64,000 bases of DNA, taken from positions 1 to 64,000 of the forward strand of contig CAIUSV010000044.1 in NCBI GenBank assembly GCA_903901915.1, given 5' to 3'. Numbering within the stretch: position 1 is the stretch's first letter; every line of letters starts with the position of its first letter. The notes under the pieces were generated by a model. That model worked only from the letters and a program-made list of their open reading frames with translations. It did not search any database and was not told the origin of the DNA. Positions 8,008 through 16,885 of this stretch are shown here, one piece after another. Both the position numbers and the translations under genes were made by a program. Origin of the DNA: an uncultured Rhodospirillaceae bacterium. GTDB taxonomy: Bacteria; Pseudomonadota; Alphaproteobacteria; Rhodospirillales; Magnetospirillaceae.

Positions 8008-9965
8008 ATTTCTTGTGGACAGGATATACTTGGCGACGGGGCGTGCCCAGAAAACTGTGCCGCATCGGCAACTGCGGGCAGCCACACCCGGAAGCAGGCG
8101 CCGGAGCCCGGCTTCGATTCGGCTGTGATGGTACCGCCGTGGCGCAAGATGATCGCCCGGGATATCGCCAACCCCTGACCCGTTCCCTTGCCTGGCTCCT
8201 TGGTGGTAAAAAACAACTCGAAAAGGTGATCGAGATTCTCCTGGGCAATACCGGTGCCGGTATCGGCCACCGACAATTCCACGCCACCGCCTTTTGAGTG
8301 GGTCTGGATATCGATGCGCCCGAGTTCACCTCCACCCTTCTCCTCGATGGCATGTGTGGCGTTGACGATCAGGTTGACAAGAACCTGATTGATTTCGGAC
8401 TCGATACCGGAAACGTGCGGCAGGTCGGCGTCGAGATGGAATTCGAGATTGGCCGCGTACTTCCACTGATTCCTGGTGACGGTGGTCGCGATCCTGACCG
8501 CCCGGTTCAGGTCGAATGGCTGGGGCGTCTTATTGCTGGGATACGAGAATTCCTTGATCGCTTGTACGATCGAGGAAATCTGCTCGATACCCCCGCGCGC
8601 CTGTTCGGCGGCGGCGGGAAGCTCCCGCGCGGCGAAGTCATACCGCATTTCTCCGGCGTATTCTTTCATCCGGAAATCTTCGGTGGCCTGCGCCAGCTTT
8701 AACAGCCCCAGAAGGCGCGGCAGCCAGTCGATGATGAAATCAAGGTTATCCTTGATGTATTGCGCCGGAGTATTGATTTCATGGGCCACCCCACCCGCCA
8801 AGGTTCCAAGCGATTCCAGGCGGTTGGCTTCAGCCATCCGCAACATGTAGGCCGCCGCGTCGATTTCGCTTCTGGCGGTCATCAGCCGACGCAATCCGAT
8901 GGTCAGCACCACGGCGGCGCAAAGCGCCAGAACTCCACCGACGATACCTTGCAGCTCCTGGCGCCGCAAAACGTCCATATCGCCTTTGACGCCTCGTCCG
9001 TATCCGATATGGACGGGATAGTTGGGAAGTTTGCGGAAAACCCAGGTGCGCCTGATGCCATCCACCGGGGATTCCAGGACCGCCCACTTCTCGGTAACTC
9101 CCCTGTTCAACATATCGCTCAAGGCTGGGGAATTGATCACTTTTCCAAGGCTCTGTTCCGCCACCGGGTAGCGGACCATCTGGAGTGCATTGGCGTCGAT
9201 CAATGTCACGACGTCGTCATGCTCCATCTTCAGCGTCTGATAGAAGCCGATAAATCCCTCATCCAATCCTAGATTGGCCACCAGCATGCCGGCGAAGGTG
9301 CCGTCGGGAAATTCGATCCGGCGGGCGATCTGCACGCCCCATTTTTCCGAGACCCGCCCCTTGAGAGCCTCGGACAATGACGGGCCATCGCCGGCCCCCT
9401 GCTTCAGAAACTGAAAATATTGGCGATAGGCAAGGGAGCCACCGTTGGCGCCTCCCACCGAATTCGCGAAAATAGTACCTTCGGCGTCCGTCAGGGTCAT
9501 CGAGACGATGGCCGGAAAGCGGACTTGGTGTTCCTTAAGCATCAGCTCCAGCGCCCTACGCCGCGCCGGGGCGATGCCATTGCCCCGAGCCATGTCGGAG
9601 GGAAGGACATGTTCGACCGTTTCAAGCAACAGCTGGTTCGCGCGGTCAAATGTCAGTAACGCTTGGCTCTCCGCCAGCCTGACGGCGAATTGAACCTGAT
9701 CGTGTTGGCTCTGAAGGTGGGCGCCATAGGATTGGTATATGTTATTGGCCAGAAAACACTCGAACCCCAACGTGCAAATCCAGATCAATCCGATAATAAA
9801 ATGGGTGCGCCGCTGGAGTGGCGGATATTTCTTCCTCTTGGCGAAATCCTTGATGTGGCCGACCAGAGGCAATTCCGCCCCCCCAAAAACAGAACCTCGA
9901 ATGCCCCATTCATGGTGACGCAGAACCTCCAACCCCGTAGTCCCAAATGGGATCGGCCTCCCCAT
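8004..9965 (-). CDS. Membrane sensor histidine kinase, first of tandem pair
   Basis: A 653-residue kinase counted from ATG 9965; the start is uncertain because no strong ribosome site is seen and the ORF extends to 10088, through the stop of the rhodanese gene. Layout: membrane segment about 54-76, Cache-like periplasmic sensor about 77-335 (with ADAEGTIFANS and FPDGTFAGMLVANL blocks), second membrane segment about 335-355, kinase core with H-box [11 protein letters not shown] (about 396), N-box LIVNATHA and G-boxes DTGTGIA and GTGQGLAI. It is followed by the second kinase and the HDOD regulator with 4-nt overlaps. The input signal is unknown. Confidence 0.88.
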   Translation of the reverse strand: MGRPIPFGTTGLEVLRHHEWGIRGSVFGGAELPLVGHIKDFAKRKKYPPLQRRTHFIIGLIWICTLGFECFLANNIYQSYGAHLQSQHDQVQFAVRLAESQALLTFDRANQLLLETVEHVLPSDMARGNGIAPARRRALELMLKEHQVRFPAIVSMTLTDAEGTIFANSVGGANGGSLAYRQYFQFLKQGAGDGPSLSEALKGRVSEKWGVQIARRIEFPDGTFAGMLVANLGLDEGFIGFYQTLKMEHDDVVTLIDANALQMVRYPVAEQSLGKVINSPALSDMLNRGVTEKWAVLESPVDGIRRTWVFRKLPNYPVHIGYGRGVKGDMDVLRRQELQGIVGGVLALCAAVVLTIGLRRLMTARSEIDAAAYMLRMAEANRLESLGTLAGGVAHEINTPAQYIKDNLDFIIDWLPRLLGLLKLAQATEDFRMKEYAGEMRYDFAARELPAAAEQARGGIEQISSIVQAIKEFSYPSNKTPQPFDLNRAVRIATTVTRNQWKYAANLEFHLDADLPHVSGIESEINQVLVNLIVNATHAIEEKGGGELGRIDIQTHSKGGGVELSVADTGTGIAQENLDHLFELFFTTKEPGKGTGQGLAISRAIILRHGGTITAESKPGSGACFRVWLPAVADAAQFSGHAPSPSISCPQEI

Positions 9966-10011
9966 ATCGGCAAATAAAACCCTCGGCCCGATCCGATCCG
10001 TCGGGACGGTA

Positions 10012-10437
10012 TCAGGGGGTAAACGGGCGCATGGGCAATCCCCGGGCTTGCCAGCCTCGCCCCGAAGCGTCCCCCAATACGCCCTCATTGATATTCAACA
10101 CCCGGACGAAGCCCTGCTTCAGCAACAGCGATTGGGCCGCCGCCGAGCGGCGTCCCGAACGGCAGATGACACCGACGGGCCGGGTCCGGTCCCCATTGAC
10201 GACCTTGAGAACGCCTGAAACGAAATCGTCATTCAACTCGACCGTCGCGGCACCGGACGGAACACCGCTCTGGCGCCACTCCGCCGGTGTACGGACATCA
10301 ACAATGATCAACTCTCCCTTGGCCGCCAGAGCCAGCGCCTCATCGGGAGAAATGATCGCACCGTCGTTCGCCCGTGCGCCAAAACCCGTCAATACCAGGA
10401 TGGTCGAAAGGAGCAGGTTCTTAAGCTTCAGCATCAT
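10012..10437 (-). CDS. Exported single-domain rhodanese
   Basis: A 141-residue protein. ATG 10437 (or 10434) has GGAG eight bases upstream; the longer ORF-track start is not supported. It has a signal peptide (LKLKNLLLSTILVL, cleavage near ARA-ND) and one rhodanese domain with the active-site loop CRSGRRS. The cysteine is therefore present, so sulfur transfer from a persulfide is plausible in the periplasm. Partner unknown. It is transcribed toward the kinase pair with a 46-nt gap and is divergent from the phasin gene. Confidence 0.85.
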   Translation of the reverse strand: MMLKLKNLLLSTILVLTGFGARANDGAIISPDEALALAAKGELIIVDVRTPAEWRQSGVPSGAATVELNDDFVSGVLKVVNGDRTRPVGVICRSGRRSAAAQSLLLKQGFVRVLNINEGVLGDASGRGWQARGLPMRPFTP

Positions 10438-10666
10438 GCATCTCCGCGCGTCAACCACGGGGGGCGACGATATATTAATTATACCTAATATTATACGATC
10501 GCCCCTCCGTCGCAACTCGAAAAGTCGGCGGCACCAATCGCAGCGGCAACGCCCCCATGCTGCACCGCAACATAGTGCTTGCATTTTCGCCCAGCTCGCG
10601 TACAAAGGCGTCATGTTGCAACGCAGCAATCGCTGCCGCGAATACCCAACCGAAGGAAACGCCATC
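10438..10666. promoter_or_regulatory. Divergent promoter region, rhodanese / phasin
   Basis: A 229-nt gene-free stretch with a marked AT-rich block (10470-10500) on the rhodanese side. On the phasin side, TTGC-N6-GCAA (10616-10629) and GCAGC-N4-GCTGC (10623-10636) overlap just before the phasin ribosome site. PhaR, the usual phasin repressor, binds short TGC/GCA dyads of this sort in related bacteria, so these are candidate PhaR sites. No experimental or computed support. Confidence 0.4.
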
Positions 10667-11014
10667 ATGACCGTAGCCACCGTCGATCAGATCACCGCCG
10701 CCGCCAAGGCCAATGTTGATGCCCTGACCAAGGGCGGCAACGCCGCCATCGCCGGTTTCCAGGAGCTGGCCAAGGCCTATCAGGCGCTGGCCACCAAGAA
10801 TGCCGAGAAGCTGACCGCTTCGATCCAGGCGCTTAGCTCGGTCAAGAGCCCGGCCGAGTTCGTCGAGCTTCAGCAGAAGCTGATCAAGGAAGGCGTCGAT
10901 GCCGCCGTCAGCGACAGCCGCAACATCGCCGACCTGACCACCGCCGTATTCACCGCCGCGTTCGAGCCGGTCAAGCAGCAGGTCGAGGCCGTGCAGAAGT
11001 CGATCAAGAAGTAG
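10667..11014 (+). CDS. phaP: Phasin (PHB granule-associated protein)
   Basis: A 115-residue, largely helical, Ala/Lys/Gln-rich protein of the phasin_2 type. ATG 10667 follows GAAGGAAA; the ORF-track start at 9947 is spurious. Recognisable parts are GFQELAKAYQALATKNAEK, the central S-VKSPAEFVELQQKL and the tail AAFEPVKQQVEAVQKSIKK, which are standard for alphaproteobacterial PhaP. Phasins coat polyhydroxyalkanoate granules and limit their size. A strong intrinsic terminator follows, so the gene is monocistronic and probably highly expressed. No pha synthesis gene is in the window. Confidence 0.92.
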   Translation: MTVATVDQITAAAKANVDALTKGGNAAIAGFQELAKAYQALATKNAEKLTASIQALSSVKSPAEFVELQQKLIKEGVDAAVSDSRNIADLTTAVFTAAFEPVKQQVEAVQKSIKK

Positions 11015-11049
11015 GCGCCCCGGCCTTCATGGCCGTCCCTGCCGAAATC

Positions 11050-11084
11050 GAGCCGCATCCTGTCACCGGGGTGCGGCTCTTTTT
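11050..11084 (+). terminator. Intrinsic terminator after phasin
   Basis: GAGCCGCATCC (11050-11060) pairs along its whole length with GGGTGCGGCTC (11069-11079), including one T-G pair, with an 8-nt loop and a TTTTT run at 11080-11084. This is a textbook Rho-independent terminator on the plus strand. Confidence 0.88.
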
Positions 11085-11177
11085 GCGCCGAAAGCCAACC
11101 GGTGATATCGCCCCTTCCCGCTCGACCGACGAAGAGGCATCATCGCTGGACGCACTCCAGAACCCCACGGAAAAGCA

Positions 11178-11609
11178 ATGTTCGAGCAATTCTCAGGTCC
11201 CGTGACCCTCCTTGTGATTGACGACGATGAAACCGTGCTTGGGCTACTATCCCACTTGGCTAAACAAATGGGGGCGACCGAGGTTCTGTTGGCCAAGGAC
11301 GGCGGCCAGGGATTGCTGATCGCCTGCGAAAAAAAGCCGACCTTGGTAGTCTGCGATCTTGGCATGTATCCGGTCGATGGGATCTCGTTTCTCGCCGGAT
11401 TGCGCCACGCCCGGGACAAGGAGGTGGCGTCGATCCCGGTGGTGATGTTCACCGCCGAGGGCGACACCGATTCCGAGGTCAAGACCAGCCGCCTGGGCAC
11501 GGCGGGCTATTTCAAGAAGCCGTTCAACCCCAAGGGCTTGGCTGTGAGGCTTTACGCCATCGCCGAAAGCCGCCTGAAGGAGCTTGCCGATAACGCCGCG
11601 GCGCATTGA
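11178..11609 (+). CDS. Single-domain response regulator (CheY-like receiver)
   Basis: A 143-residue stand-alone receiver. The acidic pocket (VIDDDE), the phospho-acceptor D60 in VVCDLGMYPVDG, the T in MFTAEG and the K in YFKKPFNPKG are all present. The loop after D60 reads LGMYPVDG rather than the common M-P-x-M-D-G, a small deviation. There is no output domain, so it acts by protein contact. It is followed 100 nt later by the pilin-like membrane protein on the same strand, and no kinase is directly adjacent. Confidence 0.9.
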   Translation: MFEQFSGPVTLLVIDDDETVLGLLSHLAKQMGATEVLLAKDGGQGLLIACEKKPTLVVCDLGMYPVDGISFLAGLRHARDKEVASIPVVMFTAEGDTDSEVKTSRLGTAGYFKKPFNPKGLAVRLYAIAESRLKELADNAAAH

Positions 11610-11709
11610 ACATCGATCCCTTCCCGCCCTCGCATCACCAATCCGACCTTGACACCCCTGGGTATAGCGTAAACCCTAAGTATGGTCGTCGGATCGCGAG
11701 GCGGGCAGG

Positions 11710-12606
11710 TTGGCGGACAGTCCAGAGACACCGGAAAGACAAGAGGCTCTCTTCCAGGACATCATCGGAAAGATGTCCTCGGCGAGTGATCCCGCCAAGC
11801 TCGAGGAGCTTTCCCTCCTGGCGCTGAAGATGATGCTGCGGCGTTCGGATGACTCGAAGGCGTTGAGTGACCAACTGACCGGGCAGATCAAATCGATTGT
11901 CGCCGCGGTAACGACCGTCCACCCGTCCGAGGCGTCCCGGAAAGCCATGGTGATCGCGGCGAAGGGCTGCATACAGGTCCTCAAGGCTGCCCGGGACCAA
12001 CGGCCGCCGCGCAAAGCCGAGGCCGCCGGTACGGGGTCGACGCCCCCGCCGCCCAAGACGGATATAAGAAAGGCCCCCGGATCGAGCAAGAAAGCCGCGG
12101 ACGAGCCCGAAGACGCGAAGCCCGTCGAAGACAGCGGCGATCATGAGGAAAAAAGGCTGAAGATCATCATGCTGTCCGTCGTGGGCGTGCTGATCATAGC
12201 CACGTCGATCGCCGGATACGTCGTGTGGCATTCCCTGCCGGGGACCCTAGCCATCGACGGAGCGCAAGCCGGCAAGTCGGCCACCGACGGGACCGCGTCT
12301 CCCCCCGATACCTCCGACGCCGGCCAGTTCATCGACCAGATCGTCCTGGCGGCACGGCACAATGCCGCCCCGGCGCCCCCCCTGTTCGGCGGAACGCTTG
12401 AAGTCACCTCCATCATGGGCGGCCACCAAGTGGTCGTGGCGGGCGGTGTCCCCCCGCAGGTCTGCGCGGATGCCGGAATGGTGTTGGCCGAAAAGGGCCT
12501 GCTCAGCATCAACGGCCAAACGCCGTCCATCACCACGCAGCAGGCCATAAACGATCTGTGTGCCAAGGACGGCAACGGCGCCACCATCACATGGTCGCCG
12601 AAGTAA
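11710..12606 (+). CDS. Single-pass membrane protein with type IVb-pilin-like C-terminal domain
   Basis: A 298-residue protein. An in-frame stop at 11677 leaves TTG 11710 as the only good start. Layout: helical cytoplasmic part (1-95), Pro/Lys/Ala-rich linker (96-148), one membrane helix (151-173), low-complexity linker (180-225) and a C-terminal domain (226-298). The last domain has two cysteines (C252, C284) and the order GTLEV, V-P-x-x-V-C, S-I-N-G, a Cys, then ITW at the end. That pattern recalls the C-terminal fold of type IVb pilins (PilS/TcpA group). There is no prepilin-type leader; the pilin-like part follows an internal membrane helix, an unusual arrangement. Function unknown. Convergent with the chemoreceptor, with 15 nt between stops. 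Confidence 0.65.
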   Translation: MADSPETPERQEALFQDIIGKMSSASDPAKLEELSLLALKMMLRRSDDSKALSDQLTGQIKSIVAAVTTVHPSEASRKAMVIAAKGCIQVLKAARDQRPPRKAEAAGTGSTPPPPKTDIRKAPGSSKKAADEPEDAKPVEDSGDHEEKRLKIIMLSVVGVLIIATSIAGYVVWHSLPGTLAIDGAQAGKSATDGTASPPDTSDAGQFIDQIVLAARHNAAPAPPLFGGTLEVTSIMGGHQVVVAGGVPPQVCADAGMVLAEKGLLSINGQTPSITTQQAINDLCAKDGNGATITWSPK

Positions 12607-12621
12607 CGCCGGGTTCCGCCG

Positions 12622-14967
12622 TTACGAAAGCCGGCGCAGTTCGCTCGCCATCTCCTCCAGCAGGGCCAGCACTTCGTGCGAGGCGCCGTTCAGGCGATCG
12701 ACCTCGGCCAGAGCCTCGGTGGTGTCACCGTGGGCGTGAAGTTCCAGCGCCACCCTGCCGTGGGCGTGGACCCGCTGATGAGGATCGAGCAATCGGCCAT
12801 AGGCCGGCAGACGGGTCAGACGGTCATCCTTGAGCGTATCGTACCACTTGCCCAATCGGCAGGTATGATGATCGGTCAGTTGGCCGGACGTCAGCGCGTT
12901 GCGCCCCATGATCCGATCGAGAATGGAACGCTTGAACCGAATATGGTCGTTCTTGGCGACCTGAAGCAACGTCTCGGCGGTACCGAGCTTGGCGAACTCC
13001 TCCGCCCTACCGTCAAGAACGTCGGCCGCATTGGTCATGGCCTTAAGAACTTCGGATATTTCGTCCAGATTCTCATGCGCCAACGCGGCGATATCACCGG
13101 TGGCCGAAGACACTTCGGCCGCAGCCGAATTCTGCTGGTTAAGGATTTCCGAAATTTCCCGCATGCGCTCGGTAACGCCGTCGATACGTCCGGCGATAAT
13201 ACCCAGACCATCGGTGACCTGCGCCACCGCCGCCGTCCCTTCCTCCGCCGCCCCGCGCGAGCGGACCATGGAGTCCCGGGCGCCATTCATGTCGGAAATC
13301 AACCCGCCGATGCGTTCGCGAATGTCCACGGTGGCCTTGGCGGTCTGGTTGGCGAGATGTTTGACCTCGTTGGCGACCACGGCGAAGCCCTTGCCGGCCT
13401 CGCCGGCCCGCGCCGCCTCGATGGTGGCGTTGAGCGCCAGCAGGTTGGTCTGTCCGGCGATATCCTCGATCTGGTCGATGATGGTGGCGATCAGGTCCGA
13501 GGTCTTGCCCAATGCCTCGATCTTGTCTCCCACTTCGGCGACCGCCTGCATCAGGGCGGTCATGACCCGTTGGGCGGTTTCGGTCGCCGCCACGCCATCC
13601 CGTGCGGCCACTTCGGCGTTGTATGCCTCGTCGGCGGCGATGGCCGAGGACTGGGAAATGGTATCGACCGAGGCCACCATTTCCTCGATGGCGCTGGCGA
13701 TGGATTGGGTCTGTTCGGCCGAACGGCGCACCGAAACCATCATCCGGGCCAGGACCACGCCGGCCTCGTTGCTTTGGACGGCGGCTTCAACCACGCCTTC
13801 CAACTGAAGTTGCATGCCGTCCTGAAGTGCCTTATGCCCGGTTTCCAGTTCCGCGACGCTACGCTGCTGCGCCGCCTCCAACTCGGCAGTGCGCTGGACT
13901 TCCCGCTTGACCACTTCGACGGCCCGCGCCATGTACCCGATTTCGTCGGCGCGCTCGAGACCGGCGATCTCCACGTCGAAGTCGCGTCTGGCGATGCGGT
14001 CCAAGGCGCCGCTCATGGCCAGAACCGGCCGGGTGATGGCGCGGCCGAGCCAAGCGCCAAGCGCGGCGGCAAGCACCAGTGCGCCAAGCACCAGCCCCCA
14101 CATGATCCGATGCACTTCGGCCAGTTGGCCGCCGTAGAGGCTGGCGTCCATGGCGATTTCCGCGACCCCCAGCGGCTTGCCGCTATAATCGGCGACCACC
14201 CGTCCCAACACGGCGATCCTGCCGCCCTTGCCGTCCTCCATCGCCTTGATCACGTCCCGCCCCGCCAGGGCGGCGGCAATCTCGGACGACTCGAGGTTGG
14301 ATGTCGGCAAGGTTCCGGCAAACATCTTGAAGCCGTCCTTGCCTGGGACATGCAACACCACATCGACGCCATAGGATTTCTTGAAATCATTGAAAAAGGG
14401 CTGCCCGAAACTCATGCCGAATTCAATCGATCCCACATGCCGGCCTTCGTCGAACAGCGGCGTCAGCCCGCGCACCCCCAGACCGGCGACGCCGTATTCC
14501 AACCCCTTGGTCGGCTTCTGCGTGGCATTGGTCTGAACCACGGTCTGGCGAATGGCCGACAGGTCGTCACCGAATTTGGCCGGAGCGTGCGCCCGCAGGA
14601 ACGAAGTGGCCGGCGGAGTATGAAACTGGAACTGCTCGATGCCGAAAGTGGCCGCCATCGCCTTGAACGGTGGCAGCATCTGGGCCGCCAGCTGATCACG
14701 TTGTCCGGTAGCGACCAGATGGGATACCCCCGGAAGATTGGCCACCAGAACCGCCAGGGCGCTGGCCTCATCGGCCGCCCCCGAGATCGCGGCAGCCAAC
14801 TGCTCGAATCGCCCGACAAGCTCGCGGTGTTCCGCCTGCTCGATCAGCGAGACGGCATGGCGGTTGGCGACCCACCCCATGAACGCGGCGGTTCCCACCG
14901 ACATGGCGATCAGGGCGGTTCCAAATCGAGCGGCGATTCCAATGGCCATATCTTTGCGAGCCTTCAT
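12622..14967 (-). CDS. Methyl-accepting chemotaxis protein with Cache sensor and C-terminal CZB domain
   Basis: A 781-residue chemoreceptor. Layout: membrane helix 8-33, periplasmic double-Cache-like sensor (about 34-287, with GVRGLTPLF and [14 protein letters not shown]), second membrane helix 288-308, HAMP (about 309-362), signalling domain with the conserved hairpin tip ([22 protein letters not shown]) and a C-terminal chemoreceptor zinc-binding (CZB) domain from about 680. CZB ligands are visible: His in KNDHIRFK, Cys in HTCRLGKWY and two His in [11 protein letters not shown] domains bind zinc and can sense hypochlorite or zinc in other bacteria. A second possible start, Met7, cannot be excluded. 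Convergent with the pilin-like gene. Confidence 0.93.
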   Translation of the reverse strand: MKARKDMAIGIAARFGTALIAMSVGTAAFMGWVANRHAVSLIEQAEHRELVGRFEQLAAAISGAADEASALAVLVANLPGVSHLVATGQRDQLAAQMLPPFKAMAATFGIEQFQFHTPPATSFLRAHAPAKFGDDLSAIRQTVVQTNATQKPTKGLEYGVAGLGVRGLTPLFDEGRHVGSIEFGMSFGQPFFNDFKKSYGVDVVLHVPGKDGFKMFAGTLPTSNLESSEIAAALAGRDVIKAMEDGKGGRIAVLGRVVADYSGKPLGVAEIAMDASLYGGQLAEVHRIMWGLVLGALVLAAALGAWLGRAITRPVLAMSGALDRIARRDFDVEIAGLERADEIGYMARAVEVVKREVQRTAELEAAQQRSVAELETGHKALQDGMQLQLEGVVEAAVQSNEAGVVLARMMVSVRRSAEQTQSIASAIEEMVASVDTISQSSAIAADEAYNAEVAARDGVAATETAQRVMTALMQAVAEVGDKIEALGKTSDLIATIIDQIEDIAGQTNLLALNATIEAARAGEAGKGFAVVANEVKHLANQTAKATVDIRERIGGLISDMNGARDSMVRSRGAAEEGTAAVAQVTDGLGIIAGRIDGVTERMREISEILNQQNSAAAEVSSATGDIAALAHENLDEISEVLKAMTNAADVLDGRAEEFAKLGTAETLLQVAKNDHIRFKRSILDRIMGRNALTSGQLTDHHTCRLGKWYDTLKDDRLTRLPAYGRLLDPHQRVHAHGRVALELHAHGDTTEALAEVDRLNGASHEVLALLEEMASELRRLS

Positions 14968-15153
14968 TCAGAAAGGCAGTTGTCCTGCCGCAATCGGCCG
15001 GTATGGTATCTAAAACACCTATAATTTTAAATACTGAACACAGCCACTCTCACCCCCGTTTATGTGGGCGAGAGCAATCTGTCGATTATTGTTTTCCCCT
15101 CAACCCTTCATCACACCGACATTCACCACCGAATGCGTACATATGCGAGTATC
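14968..15153 (-). promoter_or_regulatory. Chemoreceptor upstream region with hairpin ending the FNR-like gene
   Basis: A 186-nt gene-free stretch. An AT-rich block (15010-15035) is a likely promoter zone for the chemoreceptor. CTCTC (15047-15051) and GAGAG (15070-15074), with CCC/GGG inside, form a hairpin about 80 nt beyond the FNR-like stop and may end that transcript. No T run is seen, so terminator strength is doubtful. Confidence 0.35.
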
Positions 15154-15849
15154 CTAATCGCCATCGGATATCAATTCCAACGCCTGCGCATCGCGGCGGA
15201 AGATATTGCTGGCGACTTCGACAATCACCCGCCTCTTCTTGAAATCGGACACCACCCGGCAAGCCGTCTCGGTGGTGATCCCCAGCAGCGCCCCGACGTC
15301 GTCGCGGCCGAACAGGCGGCAATGTTCGACCGAAGACGGCGCCAGCAACAAGAACAGCCGCGCCATCCGCTGCCGGGCGCTGCCGGTGGACAGCTCGCGC
15401 ATGCATTGATGCGATCGCTGCACCATGGCATGCCACTTTTCCATCAGCTGCCGATTGAGTTTCGGCGATAGCTTCGCCACCACGTCCCTGGGCAGACGGC
15501 AGACCTTGGTGGGCAGCAGCGCAACGGCGGTATGCTCGTAGTGAGGCGATACCGTGGCCTCCAGGCCGGCGACATCGCCCTGGCCGACAAGACTGACGAT
15601 GCGATAACCGCCGTCCGCCAGATATTGCTCCAGTTTGATCAACCCCTCCCGCACGGTAAACAGCGCGGAAGCCGGCTGCTCTTGTTGATAGAGCGCGGTC
15701 CCGGGAGGCAGCCAAATGTCTTCAATGGGAAGATGAACGCTATTGAAATCGTCGCTGGTAAGATCGGCGAAAAGAACCAAATGTCGAATGGCGCATTTTT
15801 CGCAGGTCTCCAAACCATACCAAGCCGCTTGAATCTCAGTCTCGCGCAT
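15154..15849 (-). CDS. Crp/Fnr-family transcription regulator, FNR-like with incomplete cysteine set
   Basis: A 231-residue regulator: N-terminal cysteine region, cyclic-nucleotide-type beta barrel (about 40-130), dimer helix and a C-terminal winged helix (about 165-225). I prefer ATG 15849 over the upstream TTG 15906, which lies inside the operator. Compared with E. coli FNR, C16-x2-C19 matches C20/C23 and C117 in KVCRLP matches C122, but the position of FNR C29 is V25. So three of four cluster ligands align. The recognition helix reads TETACR where FNR has VETISR: E and R are kept and S becomes C. Divergent from the tandem-CZB / Mms6-like unit, which it may control. Confidence 0.85.
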   Translation of the reverse strand: MRETEIQAAWYGLETCEKCAIRHLVLFADLTSDDFNSVHLPIEDIWLPPGTALYQQEQPASALFTVREGLIKLEQYLADGGYRIVSLVGQGDVAGLEATVSPHYEHTAVALLPTKVCRLPRDVVAKLSPKLNRQLMEKWHAMVQRSHQCMRELSTGSARQRMARLFLLLAPSSVEHCRLFGRDDVGALLGITTETACRVVSDFKKRRVIVEVASNIFRRDAQALELISDGD

Positions 15850-15897
15850 TGCCTGGATACCTTTATCAGACACAAAACATACCGGATATCCATCATC

Positions 15898-15915
15898 CAC
15901 TGACAATTGTCAGTG
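15898..15915. promoter_or_regulatory. 18-bp perfect palindrome, candidate FNR-family operator
   Basis: CACTGACAATTGTCAGTG is a perfect palindrome in the gap between the FNR-like gene and the tandem-CZB gene. Its core TGAC-N4-GTCA has the layout of CRP/FNR-family sites (FNR: TTGAT-N4-ATCAA; NnrR-like sites often have GTCAA). It lies 49 nt before the regulator's ATG and 95 nt before the CZB start, so it can serve both promoters. Binding by the adjacent regulator is inference. Confidence 0.65.
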
Positions 15916-16009
15916 ATGACCTGCCGCGTCGCCGCCTATACAGACAACACTCCCGGCGCCGGATTACCACGCGCCGCCCCGATGTCTTCGCACCCAAGGA
16001 CGACGCAAG

Positions 16010-16861
16010 ATGACCGCTGTCGAACTCGACGTCAACGCCGCTCGGCTTGCCCATCTTCGCTGGGAAACCGCTCTTGAGGCGTTGGTGAACGGCAGCCGCA
16101 CCGACACGCCGCTGCAGGGGCACGAGGATTGTGACCTGGGCACCTGGATCTACGGCACCGGTCTCAGCCGCTATGGCAAATTGGGGGCGGTCTGGCAGTT
16201 GAAGACCGCGCACAAGCGCTTTCACCACGTCGCCGAAGAGATCCTGGCCGCCCTGGCCGCTGGCGAACAGAAACGCGCCGTGGATCTGCTGGACGCGGTC
16301 CGGCGGTTGAGCGGAGAAATTCTCTTCCTGCTGACGTCGCTGGAGTTGGATGTGATCGAAGCGGCAATCAACGCCACGCGAGCCAAGGACATTCCATCCC
16401 GGCTGCTACGGGCGCTGTTTCCTCGCCCCACCCCCATCGACATCATCTCGATCCAGAGCCTGGGCGAAGCCGGCAGTGGCCGCCATAGCCTCAACGTTAC
16501 CGGCGCCCGCCTCGCCCACCTGAAATGGATACGCGATCTGCAATGGGCATTTCGCGGCCACGGCAAAACCATGTGCGCCCAACCCAGTGATGAATGCAGC
16601 CTGGGAATCTGGATACACGGAACGGCGATGAAGGAACTGGGGGCCACCGAAATTCTGAGGGCGCTTGATGTATCCCACAAGAAATTCCATCGTGAAGTCG
16701 ACATAGTACTGTCCTCACTAAAACATGGAAAGTACAAAAGTGCGGACGAATCCTATGAAGAGGCATTGGTGTTGAGCGGAGAAATTATAACCATCCTGAC
16801 ACGCCTCCAACTTGAACTTACAGACTCCAACGTCCTGTCCGCTCAGACCTCAAAGCTCTAA
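16010..16861 (+). CDS. Stand-alone tandem CZB (chemoreceptor zinc-binding) protein
   Basis: A 283-residue soluble, helical protein made of two CZB-like repeats and almost nothing else. Repeat 1 (about 10-130) has AHLRW, DCDLGTWI and AHKRFHH; repeat 2 (about 165-275) has AHLKW, ECSLGIWI and SHKKFHR. Each keeps the His, Cys and His-x-x-x-His ligand pattern of CZB domains, so two metal sites are expected. CZB domains are usually appended to chemoreceptors, GGDEF or PAS proteins; two in tandem without partner domains is unusual. The 3' third of the gene is AT-richer than its start. The Mms6-like gene follows after 24 nt on the same strand, so they probably form an operon behind the FNR-type palindrome. 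Confidence 0.85.
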   Translation: MTAVELDVNAARLAHLRWETALEALVNGSRTDTPLQGHEDCDLGTWIYGTGLSRYGKLGAVWQLKTAHKRFHHVAEEILAALAAGEQKRAVDLLDAVRRLSGEILFLLTSLELDVIEAAINATRAKDIPSRLLRALFPRPTPIDIISIQSLGEAGSGRHSLNVTGARLAHLKWIRDLQWAFRGHGKTMCAQPSDECSLGIWIHGTAMKELGATEILRALDVSHKKFHREVDIVLSSLKHGKYKSADESYEEALVLSGEIITILTRLQLELTDSNVLSAQTSKL

Positions 16862-16885
16862 CGCCATACTCACGGAGACGGCGCC

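Noticed and set aside
12676-15024. 782-codon plus-strand ORF
   Set aside because: It is antisense to the chemoreceptor gene, has shadow composition (Gly/His/Asp/Arg-rich) and no domain; a by-product of high GC.
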